Assembly (NCBI GenBank): GCA_965207985.1
Contig: CBDBND010000013.1
Location: forward strand, 124,001 to 188,000
DNA from: CBDBND01 sp965207985
Lineage (GTDB): Bacteria; Pseudomonadota; Alphaproteobacteria; Rhodospirillales; Rhodospirillaceae
Direction of reading: 5' to 3'
Length of the DNA: 64,000 nucleotides
Shown: piece by piece, positions 8,917 through 17,354 of the stretch
Numbering within the stretch: the stretch's first letter is position 1
How the letters are laid out: every line of letters starts with the position of its first letter
Notes under the pieces: model-generated
Databases searched by the model: none
What the model was told of the DNA's origin: nothing
Seen by the model: the letters and a program-made list of their open reading frames with translations, nothing else
Position numbers and translations under genes: made by a program

Positions 8917-9156
8917 CTATTCGGAAAGCACCTGATTCTTAAGTAGAGCCTTCTCCAGATATAGAGGCGCAGACGTATGCTTAAGAGCCGTCTGGGACAG
9001 CCCCAAATAAAATGATCGGGTGGTATCGATAGAGCTAGCGATGCCAGAGCGACCGAGGTCTGTACAGACAAAGCACCGATTGTCATATGTCCTCTGAACT
9101 ACATTTGTCAGTAACAGCCACGGAATGGTGCCGGGTCGTTGCAATCGCACAGGCAA
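8917..9156 (-). pseudogene. C-terminal fragment of an unrecognised gene upstream of the helicase
   Basis: The frame reads WLLLTNVVQRTYDNRCFVCT, then SGIASSIDTTRSFYLGLSQT, and stops 36 bp before the helicase start on the same strand. Its composition is protein-like and the spacing suggests it was the preceding gene of the operon. I do not recognise the family. No convincing start exists, and the N-terminal side seems to be cut near 9150. Confidence 0.35.
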
Positions 9157-9337
9157 GTGTGGATCCCGCCTATTCGCCGGACGGAGGAGCTACCTCTGTC
9201 GGGTCTGAGGGCTATTCTATTCAGCGGGCGACCCGACATAGCGGGACGCCTATGCGATTGCAGGATTGAGACTCCCCGGCTTGGGGAATGGAGTCAAGGT
9301 GTGGTGGGGTGTGCGCGGTTCAAGAGAGAAACACCTC

Positions 9338-9511
9338 ATGAGTGACGAAACACCCGAGAAGCCACCCCGCGATTACGGCGCGGATCTGCGCTTCGCCCCC
9401 CCCTTCCCGGAAGGATTGACACGGAAAGAGCTGATGGATTGGGCATACCAATTTGTCAGGAAAGTCCTTAGCGGTGCGGGCGTCCGCAGGTGTGAGCAGG
9501 GCGCAGGTTAA
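9338..9511 (+). CDS. Small hypothetical protein
   Basis: A 57-residue frame from ATG at 9338, preceded by GAGAGAAA at a usable distance. The sequence is acidic and proline-rich in the first half (ETPEKPPRDYGADLRFAPPF), then a predicted helix (LTRKELMDWAYQFVRKVL). The last dozen residues look non-native, so the 3' end may be truncated. No family recognised. A GTCGGGTC/GACCCGAC inverted repeat lies 100 bp upstream. Confidence 0.4.
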   Translation: MSDETPEKPPRDYGADLRFAPPFPEGLTRKELMDWAYQFVRKVLSGAGVRRCEQGAG

Positions 9512-9564
9512 TCTCTCATTTGGGCACTAAGGCATATAATCCCAGATTGACAATCACGAATACC

Positions 9565-9981
9565 CTACCAGGGGGGTGCCCGTCGCGATGGCGTCGCCCG
9601 ATACGCTCCCGAATGCACGCGGTCGTGCAGGTCGGCCAAACGGCCTTCCAGTCCCTTCCCGTACATCCGCCACGTCATGCCATCCACCCCTGCCGCCGCG
9701 TTCCTCTTTAGCTCGAAGAACGCCCAGCGCAGCGCATCGACCGTGACATGGTGGAGTAGCGTCGTGAGACGCTCCCGTGGTTCCCGTTTTACAAATTGCC
9801 GTATCTGGTCAGCCGCCTGTGACATGCTTTCCCAGTCCTGCGTCCGGCACATGCTTTGGCCTTCCGAATTCCCCTCGGGCTCGGTCCTTCGCTCCGTTGG
9901 CTCCGCCGGGGATCGCTCCCCTTTGTTCGCCGACTTCACAGCTAATATTCCCGAGTCTGACTTCTGCACGTCGTTCATCAT
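9565..9981 (-). pseudogene. Group II intron reverse transcriptase/maturase, N-terminal fragment
   Basis: The complement strand encodes the leader and RT-0 region of a group II intron protein: ANKGERSPAEPTERRTEPEG, then FVKREPRERLTTLLHHVTVD, ALRWAFFELKRNAAAGVDGM and HSGAYRATPSRR. Intact proteins of this class are about 400-500 residues; only about 135 remain, and the catalytic YADD motif is absent. The segment after 9981 may be intron RNA, but its GUGYG-type 5' end is not found. The fragment ends abruptly at about 9570. Confidence 0.8.
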
Positions 9982-10215
9982 CGGTTACGGACTATGCCTT
10001 TCCTTTGCGTCCCCATTACGACTATGGGGCGACCTGCAGATCTTGTATGATCAAGCGTTCAGATAACATAAAGTTCTATATTTAGCACCGTGTTTGATTT
10101 AGGACTTGTTCCTCATATGATAGCTGGAGTGATCCACTACGCCCCACTATTAGTTCCTCATAAATGAGGGTACAAAATAGGGATATTATTTTATAAATTA
10201 CTTATTAATCAGTTA
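9982..10215. other. AT-rich spacer, possibly residual intron RNA
   Basis: About 230 bp without a gene. The first 100 bp would be the transcribed leader of the group II intron protein. The rest is AT-rich and ends in ATCAGTTA, the left copy of the IS1595 target duplication. Confidence 0.4.
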
Positions 10216-10948
10216 GGGTCTTGCCTAGCAGAGCATAGCCGAGGACGGCATAAAGCTCTGTATGGTAATGAAAAACCGATACTCGAAAAGTTCCAAACTT
10301 TCTGAAGCTCAGATTCGCCTTGTCGTGAAGTGCTTTGCCGCTGATCTCACGGCGCTGCAAACGGCCGCGATTTGCGGCGTAAATCGCAACACTGTGAACC
10401 GGATCTACCGCGGCCTGAGGGAGCGGATCCTCGCGGCTTGCGAAGCACAGCGCCCGTTCTTCGGCGTGGTCGAGGTCGATGAGAGCTTCTTCGGTGCCAG
10501 ACGCATCAAAGGCAAGCGCGGACGCGGAGCCTATGGCAAGACAGTCGTCTTCGGGATCTTCGAACGCGAAGGGCAGGTCTACACCGAGATCGTCCCGGAC
10601 TGCTCAAAGTCAACGCTACAGGGGATTATTCGGGGCAGGGTCGATCCAAGCACCGTCGTCAACTCCGATGGATGGCGCGGCTACAACGGCCTCGTCGATC
10701 TCGGCTATGGTCACTTCCGGGTCGACCATTCCTGCGATGAGTTCGCCCGCGGCCCGGTTCACATCAATGGCATCGAGGGCTTCTGGGGCATGGCCAAGGT
10801 GCGGCTCGTAAAGTTCATGGGTGTGCCCAGACACACATTCCACCTCCACCTCAAGGAAACCGAGTGGCGCTTCAACCATCGGGCTTCCAACAAGGTCAGG
10901 CTTCTGCTACGTCAACCGCGAGAAAAACCGATCTGCTAGGCAAGACCC
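10216..10948 (+). mobile_element. Intact IS1595-family insertion sequence
   Basis: 733 bp, with terminal inverted repeats GGGTCTTGCCTAGCAGA (10216) and its complement ending at 10948. A perfect 8-bp target duplication, ATCAGTTA, lies at 10208-10215 and 10949-10956. It sits just beside an IS6 remnant. The perfect duplication and intact gene point to recent activity. Confidence 0.93.
10262..10939 (+). CDS. IS1595-family transposase
   Basis: 225 residues. An N-terminal helix-turn-helix (TALQTAAICGVNRNTVNRIY) precedes the ISXO2-like DDE domain: VEVDESFFGARRIKGKRGRG holds the first Asp, VVNSDGWRGYNGL the second, and NGIEGFWGMAKVRL the last acidic position. It lacks the N-terminal zinc ribbon of longer IS1595 members. 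It fills the element almost end to end, with stop TAG at 10937. Confidence 0.9.
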   Translation: MVMKNRYSKSSKLSEAQIRLVVKCFAADLTALQTAAICGVNRNTVNRIYRGLRERILAACEAQRPFFGVVEVDESFFGARRIKGKRGRGAYGKTVVFGIFEREGQVYTEIVPDCSKSTLQGIIRGRVDPSTVVNSDGWRGYNGLVDLGYGHFRVDHSCDEFARGPVHINGIEGFWGMAKVRLVKFMGVPRHTFHLHLKETEWRFNHRASNKVRLLLRQPREKPIC

Positions 10949-10967
10949 ATCAGTTATTTAATCCATA

Positions 10968-11117
10968 TAGACCACTTCAACCATCAACGCCATCTCAACC
11001 GCAGAGACATCTTCAAACAAGACCGAGACGCTGCCCTGGCCGAATGGCGTCAACTTGCTCCCTGAAGATCCTGTATCATGGCTTCTTCCGCTCCGGCCCA
11101 TTTAGTCTGACAATGCC
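10968..11117 (+). mobile_element. IS6-family right-end fragment with transposase C-terminus
   Basis: Codes for the last residues of an IS6 transposase (NRRDIFKQDRDAALAEWRQL then TGA at 11063-11065). It ends with TTTAGTCTGACAATGCC at 11117. It is a diverged sister of the 3962-4317 fragment. It forms the left border of the glutamate dehydrogenase cargo. Confidence 0.75.
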
Positions 11118-11198
11118 CTAACGGGTGGGGTGTGGCCCCAAGCACGGATGGTTTAAACTCTATTACGAGTATCCCGTTGTTCACTGTCGGAGGTCCAT

Positions 11199-12617
11199 GT
11201 GGAGTCCTCGAACGAACCAGATTTCCTAGCCAGCGTACGCGGGATGTTCGACCGGACTGCCCGTGCCCTCGGTGTTCCGGCTGACCTTGAGGAGACCATC
11301 CGCGAGTGTAAATCCGTAATTCAGCTGCGCTTTCCGGTGCGCCTGCGGGGACGTTACCATACATTCCGCGGCTGGCGCGCGGTGCACAGCGAACACCGCC
11401 TTCCTGTTAAGGGCGGTATTCGCTATGCACCCGTTGTCGATCAGCGGGAGGTCCAAGCATTGGCGGCACTGATGACCTTTAAGTGCGCGCTCGTCGACGT
11501 CCCCTTCGGCGGCGCCAAAGGTGGGCTGGCGATTCGCCCCGAAGACTACACGGAGGAAGAACTCGAGCTGATCACACGGCGCTTCACGCAGGAGCTTGCT
11601 GAGCGCGGCTATATCAGCCCGAGCCGCGACGTGCCAGCCCCGGATATGGGCACCGGGGCGCGTGAGATGGCCTGGATGGCGGATGAATACCGGCAACTCT
11701 ACCCCTCGGACATTGATGCTCTAGCGTGCGTCACGGGGAAGCCGGTGACCCAGGGCGGCATCCCAGGCCGACTCGAAGCTACCGGTCGTGGCGTCCAATA
11801 CGTTGTCCGTGAGTTTTTTCGCCGCCCGGACGATGTGGCGCGTAGCGGTTTGGACGGCGGCCTTGCAGGCAAGCGCGTCATCATCCAGGGACTCGGCAAC
11901 GTGGGCTTCAACGCGGCCAGATACCTCACAGAGGAAGAAGGCGTAAGGCTCATTGGGGTTATCGAGCATGACGGCGCCGTCCTGAGTGACGCCGGATTGT
12001 CACCCGATGATCTTGCTGAGTATCGCGCACGCACAGGCAGCTTCAAAGGATTCCCCGATGCGCGCTTTGTTGCCGACGGCGCCTCAGCCCTCAAGGCGGA
12101 CTGCGACATTCTTGTTCCTGCCGCACTAGAAAGCCAGATTACCAACGCCAACGCCCATGACATCCGAGCACGCCTGATCGTCGAAGCCGCCAATGGCCCC
12201 GTGACGTTTGCGGCGGAGAAGCAACTGCTCGCAAGCGGCAAGATCATCCTCCCTGATCTCTTGGTCAACGCCGGTGGTGTCACGGTTAGTTACTTTGAGT
12301 GGGTCTCAAACGTTTCCCACATGCGTTTCGGACGTCTTTCGCGTCAGCTCGATATCCAGCGTAACCAGCGCATAATCAACATGGTTGAAACCACGTCCGG
12401 TCGGCCGGTGCCGGAGGATCTCAAGGCACCCCTGTTGCGCGGCATGGACGAACCCGACCTTGTTCAATCCGGACTCGAGGACACCATGCGTGAAGCTTAT
12501 GGAACGATTCGCGAAAAGATTCTGGGGTCCGAAACGATCAAAGACCTACGCACGGCCGCCTTTGCCGTCGCGCTGGAGAAAGTCGTACGGTCCTACCGTC
12601 AGATGGGTCTTGCCTAA
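11199..12617 (+). CDS. gdhA: Glu/Leu/Phe/Val dehydrogenase, NAD-type glutamate dehydrogenase
   Basis: 472 residues from a GTG start; CGGAGG lies 5 bp upstream. It catalyses the reversible oxidative deamination of glutamate to 2-oxoglutarate in the cytosol. Substrate and catalytic residues are visible: VKGGIRYAP, DVPFGGAKGGL (catalytic Lys) and DVPAPDMGTG. The nucleotide fold is GLGNVGFNAARYL. Length and order match bacterial Glu dehydrogenases of the NAD class. It stands alone between an IS6 right end (11117) and an IS6 left end (12623), in the same IS orientation as the ligase at 4372, so it too was probably carried in by IS6 recombination. No defect is seen. Confidence 0.92.
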   Translation: MESSNEPDFLASVRGMFDRTARALGVPADLEETIRECKSVIQLRFPVRLRGRYHTFRGWRAVHSEHRLPVKGGIRYAPVVDQREVQALAALMTFKCALVDVPFGGAKGGLAIRPEDYTEEELELITRRFTQELAERGYISPSRDVPAPDMGTGAREMAWMADEYRQLYPSDIDALACVTGKPVTQGGIPGRLEATGRGVQYVVREFFRRPDDVARSGLDGGLAGKRVIIQGLGNVGFNAARYLTEEEGVRLIGVIEHDGAVLSDAGLSPDDLAEYRARTGSFKGFPDARFVADGASALKADCDILVPAALESQITNANAHDIRARLIVEAANGPVTFAAEKQLLASGKIILPDLLVNAGGVTVSYFEWVSNVSHMRFGRLSRQLDIQRNQRIINMVETTSGRPVPEDLKAPLLRGMDEPDLVQSGLEDTMREAYGTIREKILGSETIKDLRTAAFAVALEKVVRSYRQMGLA

Positions 12618-12622
12618 AAATC

Positions 12623-12683
12623 GGCATTGTCAGAGTAACTGGTTAGGGACAACTCTATTGGGCCCTTGTTCCCTGGGTTTAGG
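12623..12683 (+). mobile_element. IS6-family left-end fragment
   Basis: Starts GGCATTGTCAGAGTAACTGG and runs about 60 bp in close parallel to 5702-5762. It is then cut by the IS3-type element beginning at 12684. It forms the right border of the gdhA cargo. Confidence 0.8.
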
Positions 12684-12758
12684 TGTCCGTCGTCAGATTA
12701 TTTGGGACAGCGGGGGTTGATAAACTAAGAGAGAGTTTGGCCCATCTTGGTTTTCAGT

Positions 12759-13279
12759 TTAGGCGGCGGTTTTGCGGTGCTGCAAGCGCCGTTGATTGAT
12801 GGTGTTTTGTTTGATTCTCTCCCTTTCGAGTAAGATGGTTTCGCCGCGCCCGAAGTAGACGTCGGCGGGCGTCAGATTGCTCAGGCTCTCGTGGTAGCGG
12901 TGGTGATTGTAGTAGGCGACGAAGCGCCCGATCTTGGCCTTGAGATCGCCCGGCAGGAAGTAGTTCTCTAACAGGATGCGGTTCTTCAGGGTCTGATGCC
13001 ACCGCTCGATCTTGCCCTGTGTCTGCGGGTGATAGGGTGCGCCGCGCACATGATCCATGCCGTTGTCGTCGAGCCATTCGGCCAGTTCGCTAGAGATGTA
13101 GGACGCGCCATTGTCTGACAGCAGGCGGGGCTTGTGCCGGACCTCGACCCGGTCGCAGCCTGAGGCCTGCAATGCTAGTTCCAGGGTGTCTGTGACGTCA
13201 CTGGCCTTCATGGTCGTACACAGCGTCCAGGCGATGATGTAGCGGGAGTAATCATCCAGGATGGTGCTCAGGTAGAACC
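12759..13279 (-). pseudogene. IS3-type transposase OrfB, C-terminal part
   Basis: Carries FYLSTILDDYSRYIIAW, then RLLSDNGASYISSELAEWLD (second Asp) and HPQTQGKIERWHQTLKN (catalytic Glu) of the rve core. The internal ATG at 13211 is not the real start. Together with 14616-15079 it makes an uninterrupted gene, so the disruption is due only to the nested IS. Confidence 0.85.
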
Positions 13280-13345
13280 TGAGGTGGTCCCGGAAAATCG
13301 GACAGTTGTTTAAGGTGTATTCCCCCGGTTACGGAGGAATACGAG

Positions 13346-13627
13346 ATGACGAAGCGACGGAAGTTCACGCCTGAGTTCAAGGCGAAGGTGGCGCTGGAGG
13401 CGCTACGTGGCGACCGGACGATCCAGGAGATCGCGGCGCGCTATGAGGTTCACCCCAATCAGGTCAGCACATGGAAGCGCCAGGCCATGGACGGCCTGGG
13501 CGATGTGTTCTCGAACGGCGTGGAGGCGTCCCGCCGGGACATTGAGGCCGAGGTCCACGATCTTCATGCCAAGATCGGCCAGTTGACGGTGGAGCGGGAT
13601 TTTTTGGCCAAAGGGCTCAAGCGATGA
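13346..13627 (+). CDS. IS3-family transposase OrfA
   Basis: 93 residues: KRRKFTPEFKAKVALEALRG and IQEIAARYEVHPNQVSTWKR are the classical IS3 HTH_Tnp_1 motif. A leucine-rich tail (LHAKIGQLTVERDFLAKGLK) follows. The stop overlaps the OrfB start by ATGA. An RBS-like GGAGG is at 13333. Confidence 0.92.
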   Translation: MTKRRKFTPEFKAKVALEALRGDRTIQEIAARYEVHPNQVSTWKRQAMDGLGDVFSNGVEASRRDIEAEVHDLHAKIGQLTVERDFLAKGLKR

Positions 13628-14553
13628 GCCGGCCGGAGCGCAAGGCGATGGTGCGCCGCGACGTTTCCGGTCTCAGCTTGAGCCGTCAATGCGAGATACT
13701 GTCGATCAGCCGATCATCTCTCTATTACAGGCTGCGGGGCGAGAGCCCGGCCAACCTGGCGCTGATGCGGCGCATCGACGAGTTGTTCCTTAAACATCCG
13801 TTCTATGGGTCCCGTCAGATGGCCCGTCATTTGCGCCGCGAGGGGGGTGTCGTCGGCCGTCACCGGGTTCGGCGCCTCATGCGCCTGATGGGGCTGGAGG
13901 CGATCTACCGGGCGCCGAAGACGAGCACGCCCCATCCCGAACACCGGGTCTATCCGTACCGTCTCAAGGGCCTCGCCATCGAGCGCCCCGACCATGTCTG
14001 GTGCGCCGACATCACCTACATCCCGCTCAGGCGCGGCTTCCTTTATCTGGTCGCGGTGATGGACTGGGCGAGCCGCCGGGTCCTGGCCTGGCGGCTGTCG
14101 AACACCATGGATGCCCGGTTCTGCGTCGAGGCCTTGAATGAGGCGCTCGACACCTCCGGCAGGCCGGAGATCTTCAACACCGACCAGGGCAGCCAGTTCA
14201 CCAGCTTCGAGGTCACCGGCCGCCTCAAGGAGGCCGGGATCACGATCTCCATGGACGGGCGCGGCCGGTGCATGGACAACATCTTCATTGAGCGACTGTG
14301 GCGCTCTCTCAAGTACGAGGCGGTTCACCTGCACGAGCTGACCGACGGCTTCCACGCCGAGAGGGTCATCGGCGAATGGATCGGGTTCTACAACACCGAG
14401 CGGCCCCATTCGTCGCTCGGAGGCAAAACGCCGGCGGAAGCCTACGCGGCGGGGCAGCCTGTGGATATGTTGGACAAGACTACCGCCTTGCCCACATCCC
14501 CACAGGCCCAACAACAGAAATCAAATATGATAAACAGGATTCTGACGGCATGA
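13624..14553 (+). CDS. IS3-family transposase OrfB
   Basis: 309 residues. HTH_21 domain (RRIDELFLKHPFYGSRQMAR), then the rve core with DHVWCADITYIPL (Asp), FNTDQGSQFTS (Asp) and DNIFIERLWRSLKYE (Glu). All three catalytic residues are present, so it should be active, either by translational coupling or as an OrfAB fusion by frameshift. Confidence 0.93.
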   Translation: MSRPERKAMVRRDVSGLSLSRQCEILSISRSSLYYRLRGESPANLALMRRIDELFLKHPFYGSRQMARHLRREGGVVGRHRVRRLMRLMGLEAIYRAPKTSTPHPEHRVYPYRLKGLAIERPDHVWCADITYIPLRRGFLYLVAVMDWASRRVLAWRLSNTMDARFCVEALNEALDTSGRPEIFNTDQGSQFTSFEVTGRLKEAGITISMDGRGRCMDNIFIERLWRSLKYEAVHLHELTDGFHAERVIGEWIGFYNTERPHSSLGGKTPAEAYAAGQPVDMLDKTTALPTSPQAQQQKSNMINRILTA

Positions 14554-14615
14554 TCAGACAGCGGAATACACCTTAGATAAGCCGTCAGACTGTCCAAACA
14601 AGTGGGACCACCTCA

Positions 14616-15079
14616 AACCAGCCCCATCCGATGACCTTGATGTAGGTGAAGTCGGTCTGCCAAAGCTGGTTCGGGGCCGTGGTCTTATCCCTGAACTCAT
14701 CGTTCGCCTTGATCACCACAAACGCCGGGCTGGCGATCAGGTCATGGGCCTTGAGAAGCCGGTAAACACTGGCTTCCGAGACGAAGTAGGCCTGTGTATC
14801 GGTGAACCGTACCGCCAGTTCCCGGGGCGACAGGTCCGGGTTCTCCAGGGCCATCTGGACAATCCGGTCACGGATCTCATCCGGGATGCGGTTCCACACC
14901 CGGGACGGCTTGGGCGGCCTGTCTTCAAGGGCCTCAAGCCCGCCCTGCAGATAGCTGTTGTACCAGCGGTAAAACGTGGTGCGGGGAACCCCAAGGGTGT
15001 CCAACGTACGCTTGGCCGGCAGATGCGACTGTTCCACCAGCCTGATGATCTCGAGCTTCTCGGAGGCGGGGTATCTCAT
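14616..15079 (-). pseudogene. IS3-type transposase OrfB, N-terminal part (interrupted)
   Basis: From ATG at 15079 it reads an HTH (LEIIRLVEQSHLPAKRTLDT), then LWQTDFTYIKVIGWGW, which holds the first catalytic Asp of the integrase core. There the nested IS3 begins. Removing the nest joins it to the C-terminal part at 13279 in frame (GWGWFYLSTILDDYSRY). Confidence 0.85.
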
Positions 15080-15450
15080 GCGTCGTCTCCCCCATCCCCG
15101 ATCATGTTTTTTTTGAGAAGGCGCAGTTCCAGGGCCTGTTCGGCCACCACCTCCTTGAGGTCGTGAGCCTGGCGGCGCAGCTCCTTGACCTCGCCCGTGT
15201 TGGCCTCACGGGCCGTATCACCGGCCAGGCGCTTCTTCCCGGCCTCAAGGAACTCCTTCGACCAGCTGTAATACATCCCCTGGGCTATGCCCTCACGGCG
15301 GCATAGCTCGGCAATCGGGTCCTCGCCGCGCAGTCCGGCCAGGACAATGCGGATCTTCTCCTCAGCACTGTAACGCTTGCGGGTCTTGCGGCGGATGTCC
15401 TTGACCGTCCGCTCCGCAACATCCTGGGATCGTTCTGTTCTATCTCTCAT
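15076..15450 (-). CDS. IS3-type transposase OrfA (helix-turn-helix)
   Basis: 124 residues. RKTRKRYSAEEKIRIVLAGL and GEDPIAELCRREGIAQGMYY form the IS3-type HTH, followed by a leucine-rich coiled stretch (LKEVVAEQALELRLLKKNMI). Its stop overlaps the start of OrfB by ATGA. Intact. Confidence 0.85.
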   Translation of the reverse strand: MRDRTERSQDVAERTVKDIRRKTRKRYSAEEKIRIVLAGLRGEDPIAELCRREGIAQGMYYSWSKEFLEAGKKRLAGDTAREANTGEVKELRRQAHDLKEVVAEQALELRLLKKNMIGDGGDDA

Positions 15451-15536
15451 CGTTCACTCCTCAATGATGACGATGAGCCAATAACACTCTCTTACGCAAT
15501 CACCCTAATCTGTTCCATTGGTCCTGACGGGGGACA

Positions 15537-15650
15537 ACGTTGACATCCAAACCTTCACTGAAAAACAAAAAGCGCACACCGAAAAAAAGCATCAAGAAGA
15601 CAGATACACCAATGACGCCAATTAGAAGCAGTTTAAGAATTTTCATCATC
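15537..15650 (-). pseudogene. Membrane protein, N-terminal fragment cut by an IS3 end
   Basis: ATG at 15650 (a second ATG at 15647) starts MMKILKLLLIGVIGVSVFLL, one clear hydrophobic helix, then FGVRFLFFSEGLDV. It is cut at 15537 by the IS3 end. Too short to assign a family. Confidence 0.5.
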
Positions 15651-15668
15651 TGATTTGTTTATAAGTGG

Positions 15669-15852
15669 TTGGTTTTTTTCCACAAGATGAGCCCAAAACA
15701 CCTCCAACGCTATATCAACGAGTTCTCAGGACGCCATAATATCCGCGAACGGGACACTATCGACCAGATGCAAGCGGTTGCTATAGGTATGCCGGGCCGA
15801 CGCTTGAAGTGCGATGTGATCGCTGATAACGGCCTGGAATCTGGGGCTGGAC
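15669..15852 (+). pseudogene. IS1595-type transposase, C-terminal fragment
   Basis: Reads HKMSPKHLQRYINEFSGRHN, then TIDQMQAVAIGMPGRRLK and DVIADNGLESGA, the conserved tail of IS1595-type transposases (KHLQRY-NEF-GRHN). It comes from a different member than the intact copy at 10216. The 5' part is missing. An IS3 copy starts at 15853. Confidence 0.75.
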
Positions 15853-15932
15853 TGAGCTACTCCCCGGAAATCGGACACTGACGTAAGCTACGATTTGTTG
15901 TCTGCTGGTCTTCGTAGAGAAGGAGATCAGAG

Positions 15933-16226
15933 ATGTCGAAACGCAAGCAACACTCGCCGGCATTCAAGGCGAAAGTGGCCCTCGAAGCCTTGAAGGGCGA
16001 AGAGACCGTATCCGAGCTGTCCAGCCGGTTCGGAGTTCACCCGACGATGATTCATCAATGGAAGCGTGCGCTGCTTGATGGTGCTCCTGGCGTGTTCGCA
16101 CGTGGTGGCCGCCGGCAACCTGAGATCGACGAAGCGCAGGTTAAGGAACTGCATGCCAAGATTGGGGAGTTGGCTGTGGCCAACGATTTTTTGTCCAGAA
16201 AGCTCAAGCCCTGGGGCGTGAAGTGA
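15933..16226 (+). CDS. IS3-family transposase OrfA (copy A)
   Basis: 97 residues. FKAKVALEALKGEETVSELS and RFGVHPTMIHQWKRALLDG are the HTH, and a leucine-rich tail (LHAKIGELAVANDFLSRKLK) follows. GAAGGAGATC lies just upstream. The stop overlaps the OrfB start (GTGA). Confidence 0.92.
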   Translation: MSKRKQHSPAFKAKVALEALKGEETVSELSSRFGVHPTMIHQWKRALLDGAPGVFARGGRRQPEIDEAQVKELHAKIGELAVANDFLSRKLKPWGVK

Positions 16227-17086
16227 GACGCGGCATGATCGAGCCGGGTCATCCCGGATTATCGGTCAGCAGGCAGTGTGCGCTGCTGTCGATCTCCCGG
16301 TCGTCGTTCTACTACACGCCCAAGGGTGAGAGCGAGATGAACCTCGCGCTGATGCGCGAGATCGATGAACAGTTCCTGGACACGCCGTTCTTTGGCGTCC
16401 GGCAGATGACGTGGCATTTGAAGAACGAAGGCCATTGCGTCAATGAGAAGCGGATTCGCCGCCTGATGCGGCTCATGGGCCTGATGCCGATCTACCAGAA
16501 GCCCAGCACCTCAAAGCCAGCGAAGGGGCACAAGACCTGGCCGTATCTACTCCGGGGGCTGAGTGTGAACAGACCGAACCAGGTCTGGGCAACAGATATC
16601 ACCTACCTGCCGATGCGCCGGGGGTTCCTGTACCTGGTTGCCATCATGGATTGGTTTACCCGCACGGTGCTGGCTTGGCGCATCTCGAACACGCTGGAGG
16701 CTGACTTCTGCGTCGAGGCGTTAAACGAGGCGATCCACACGTTCGGTGCGCCGGAGATCATGAACACCGACCAGGGCAGCCAGTTCACCTCGTTTGCTTG
16801 GACCGACCGGCTTCGGCGGATGGGCGTGCGCATCTCGATGGACGGCAAGGGGCGGTTCCTCGACAACATCTTCGTCGAGCGGCTTTGGCGCACGCTCAAA
16901 TACGAGTGCGTCTATCTGCACGCCTGGGAAAACGGCTCACAGGCCAGGGCCGGTATCCGCAAATGGATGACGTTCTACAATGAGAGGCGTCCTCATTCCG
17001 CCCTTGGCGGCAGGCCGCCCGCCGTGGTCTATTGGACGGCAAGCGAGCAAAACCAAACCGATCAGCAGGCCCAGAAAGTAGCTTAA
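16223..17086 (+). CDS. IS3-family transposase OrfB (copy A)
   Basis: 287 residues from GTG. HTH_21 (MREIDEQFLDTPFFGVRQMT), then ATDITYLPMRRG (Asp), MNTDQGSQFTSFAW (Asp) and DNIFVERLWRTLKYE (Glu). The catalytic triad is complete. It differs from copy B at only a few residues (for example KRIRRL versus KRLRRL). Confidence 0.93.
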   Translation: MRRGMIEPGHPGLSVSRQCALLSISRSSFYYTPKGESEMNLALMREIDEQFLDTPFFGVRQMTWHLKNEGHCVNEKRIRRLMRLMGLMPIYQKPSTSKPAKGHKTWPYLLRGLSVNRPNQVWATDITYLPMRRGFLYLVAIMDWFTRTVLAWRISNTLEADFCVEALNEAIHTFGAPEIMNTDQGSQFTSFAWTDRLRRMGVRISMDGKGRFLDNIFVERLWRTLKYECVYLHAWENGSQARAGIRKWMTFYNERRPHSALGGRPPAVVYWTASEQNQTDQQAQKVA

Positions 17087-17153
17087 ATCACACCAGAACC
17101 TGTCCAACAATTGGGGAGTAGCTCAGAGGGCAAACCCGAACCGTCTGCCAACC

Positions 17154-17345
17154 TCACGGTATTTTGATTTTGATACCTGCAGCCTTAAGAATTGCATTGG
17201 CTGTGTGACGACTCTTGATCTTGGTGGGAACAGATACCGTATTCTCTCCGTCATCCCATATCTCATGACTACCTTTGGCTTGTCGGTCGAATTCCCATCC
17301 AGAATCTTTAAGGGCTTCCTTAACTTTTCTTTCGTAGCCCGCCAT
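17154..17345 (-). CDS. hicA: HicA-type mRNA interferase toxin
   Basis: 63 residues, a dsRBD-like HicA fold: KVKEALKDSGWEFDRQAKGS then HEIWDDG. The His in GSHE is the expected catalytic residue. TVSVPTKIKSRHTANAILKA completes the family pattern. HicA toxins cleave mRNA when the antitoxin is degraded. It follows the antitoxin gene by 9 bp on the same strand, in the less common antitoxin-first order. Intact. Confidence 0.85.
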   Translation of the reverse strand: MAGYERKVKEALKDSGWEFDRQAKGSHEIWDDGENTVSVPTKIKSRHTANAILKAAGIKIKIP

Positions 17346-17354
17346 AGCGAGAGC

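Larger units (their letters stand above)
13280..14615 (+). mobile_element. Intact IS3-family element nested in another IS3
   Basis: 1336 bp. The ends TGAGGTGGTCCC (13280) and GGGACCACCTCA (14615) are perfect over 12 bp. The 4-bp target duplication AACC lies at 13276-13279 and 14616-14619. It carries overlapping orfA and orfB, both intact. Confidence 0.92.
12684..15536 (-). mobile_element. IS3-type element split by a second IS3 element
   Basis: The ends are TGTCCGTCGTCAGATTATTT at 12684 and the complement of TGTCCCCCGTCAGGACCAAT at 15536. It reads on the minus strand. Without the 1336-bp nested element and its 4-bp duplication the host element is 1513 bp. No target duplication is visible (TTAGG versus ACGTT). 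A second, truncated copy lies at 17833-19478. Confidence 0.85.
15853..17125 (+). mobile_element. IS3-family element, copy A
   Basis: 1273 bp. The ends are TGAGCTACTCCCCGGAAATC and the complement of TGAGCTACTCCCCAATTGTT, identical over 13 bp. Copy B at 52538-53810 has exactly the same length and nearly the same sequence. No target duplication is found at either copy (GAC versus GAG here). Confidence 0.9.

Noticed and set aside
9198..9237. GTCGGGTC/GACCCGAC hairpin as a terminator
   Set aside because: The loop is long (24 bases) and no T run follows.
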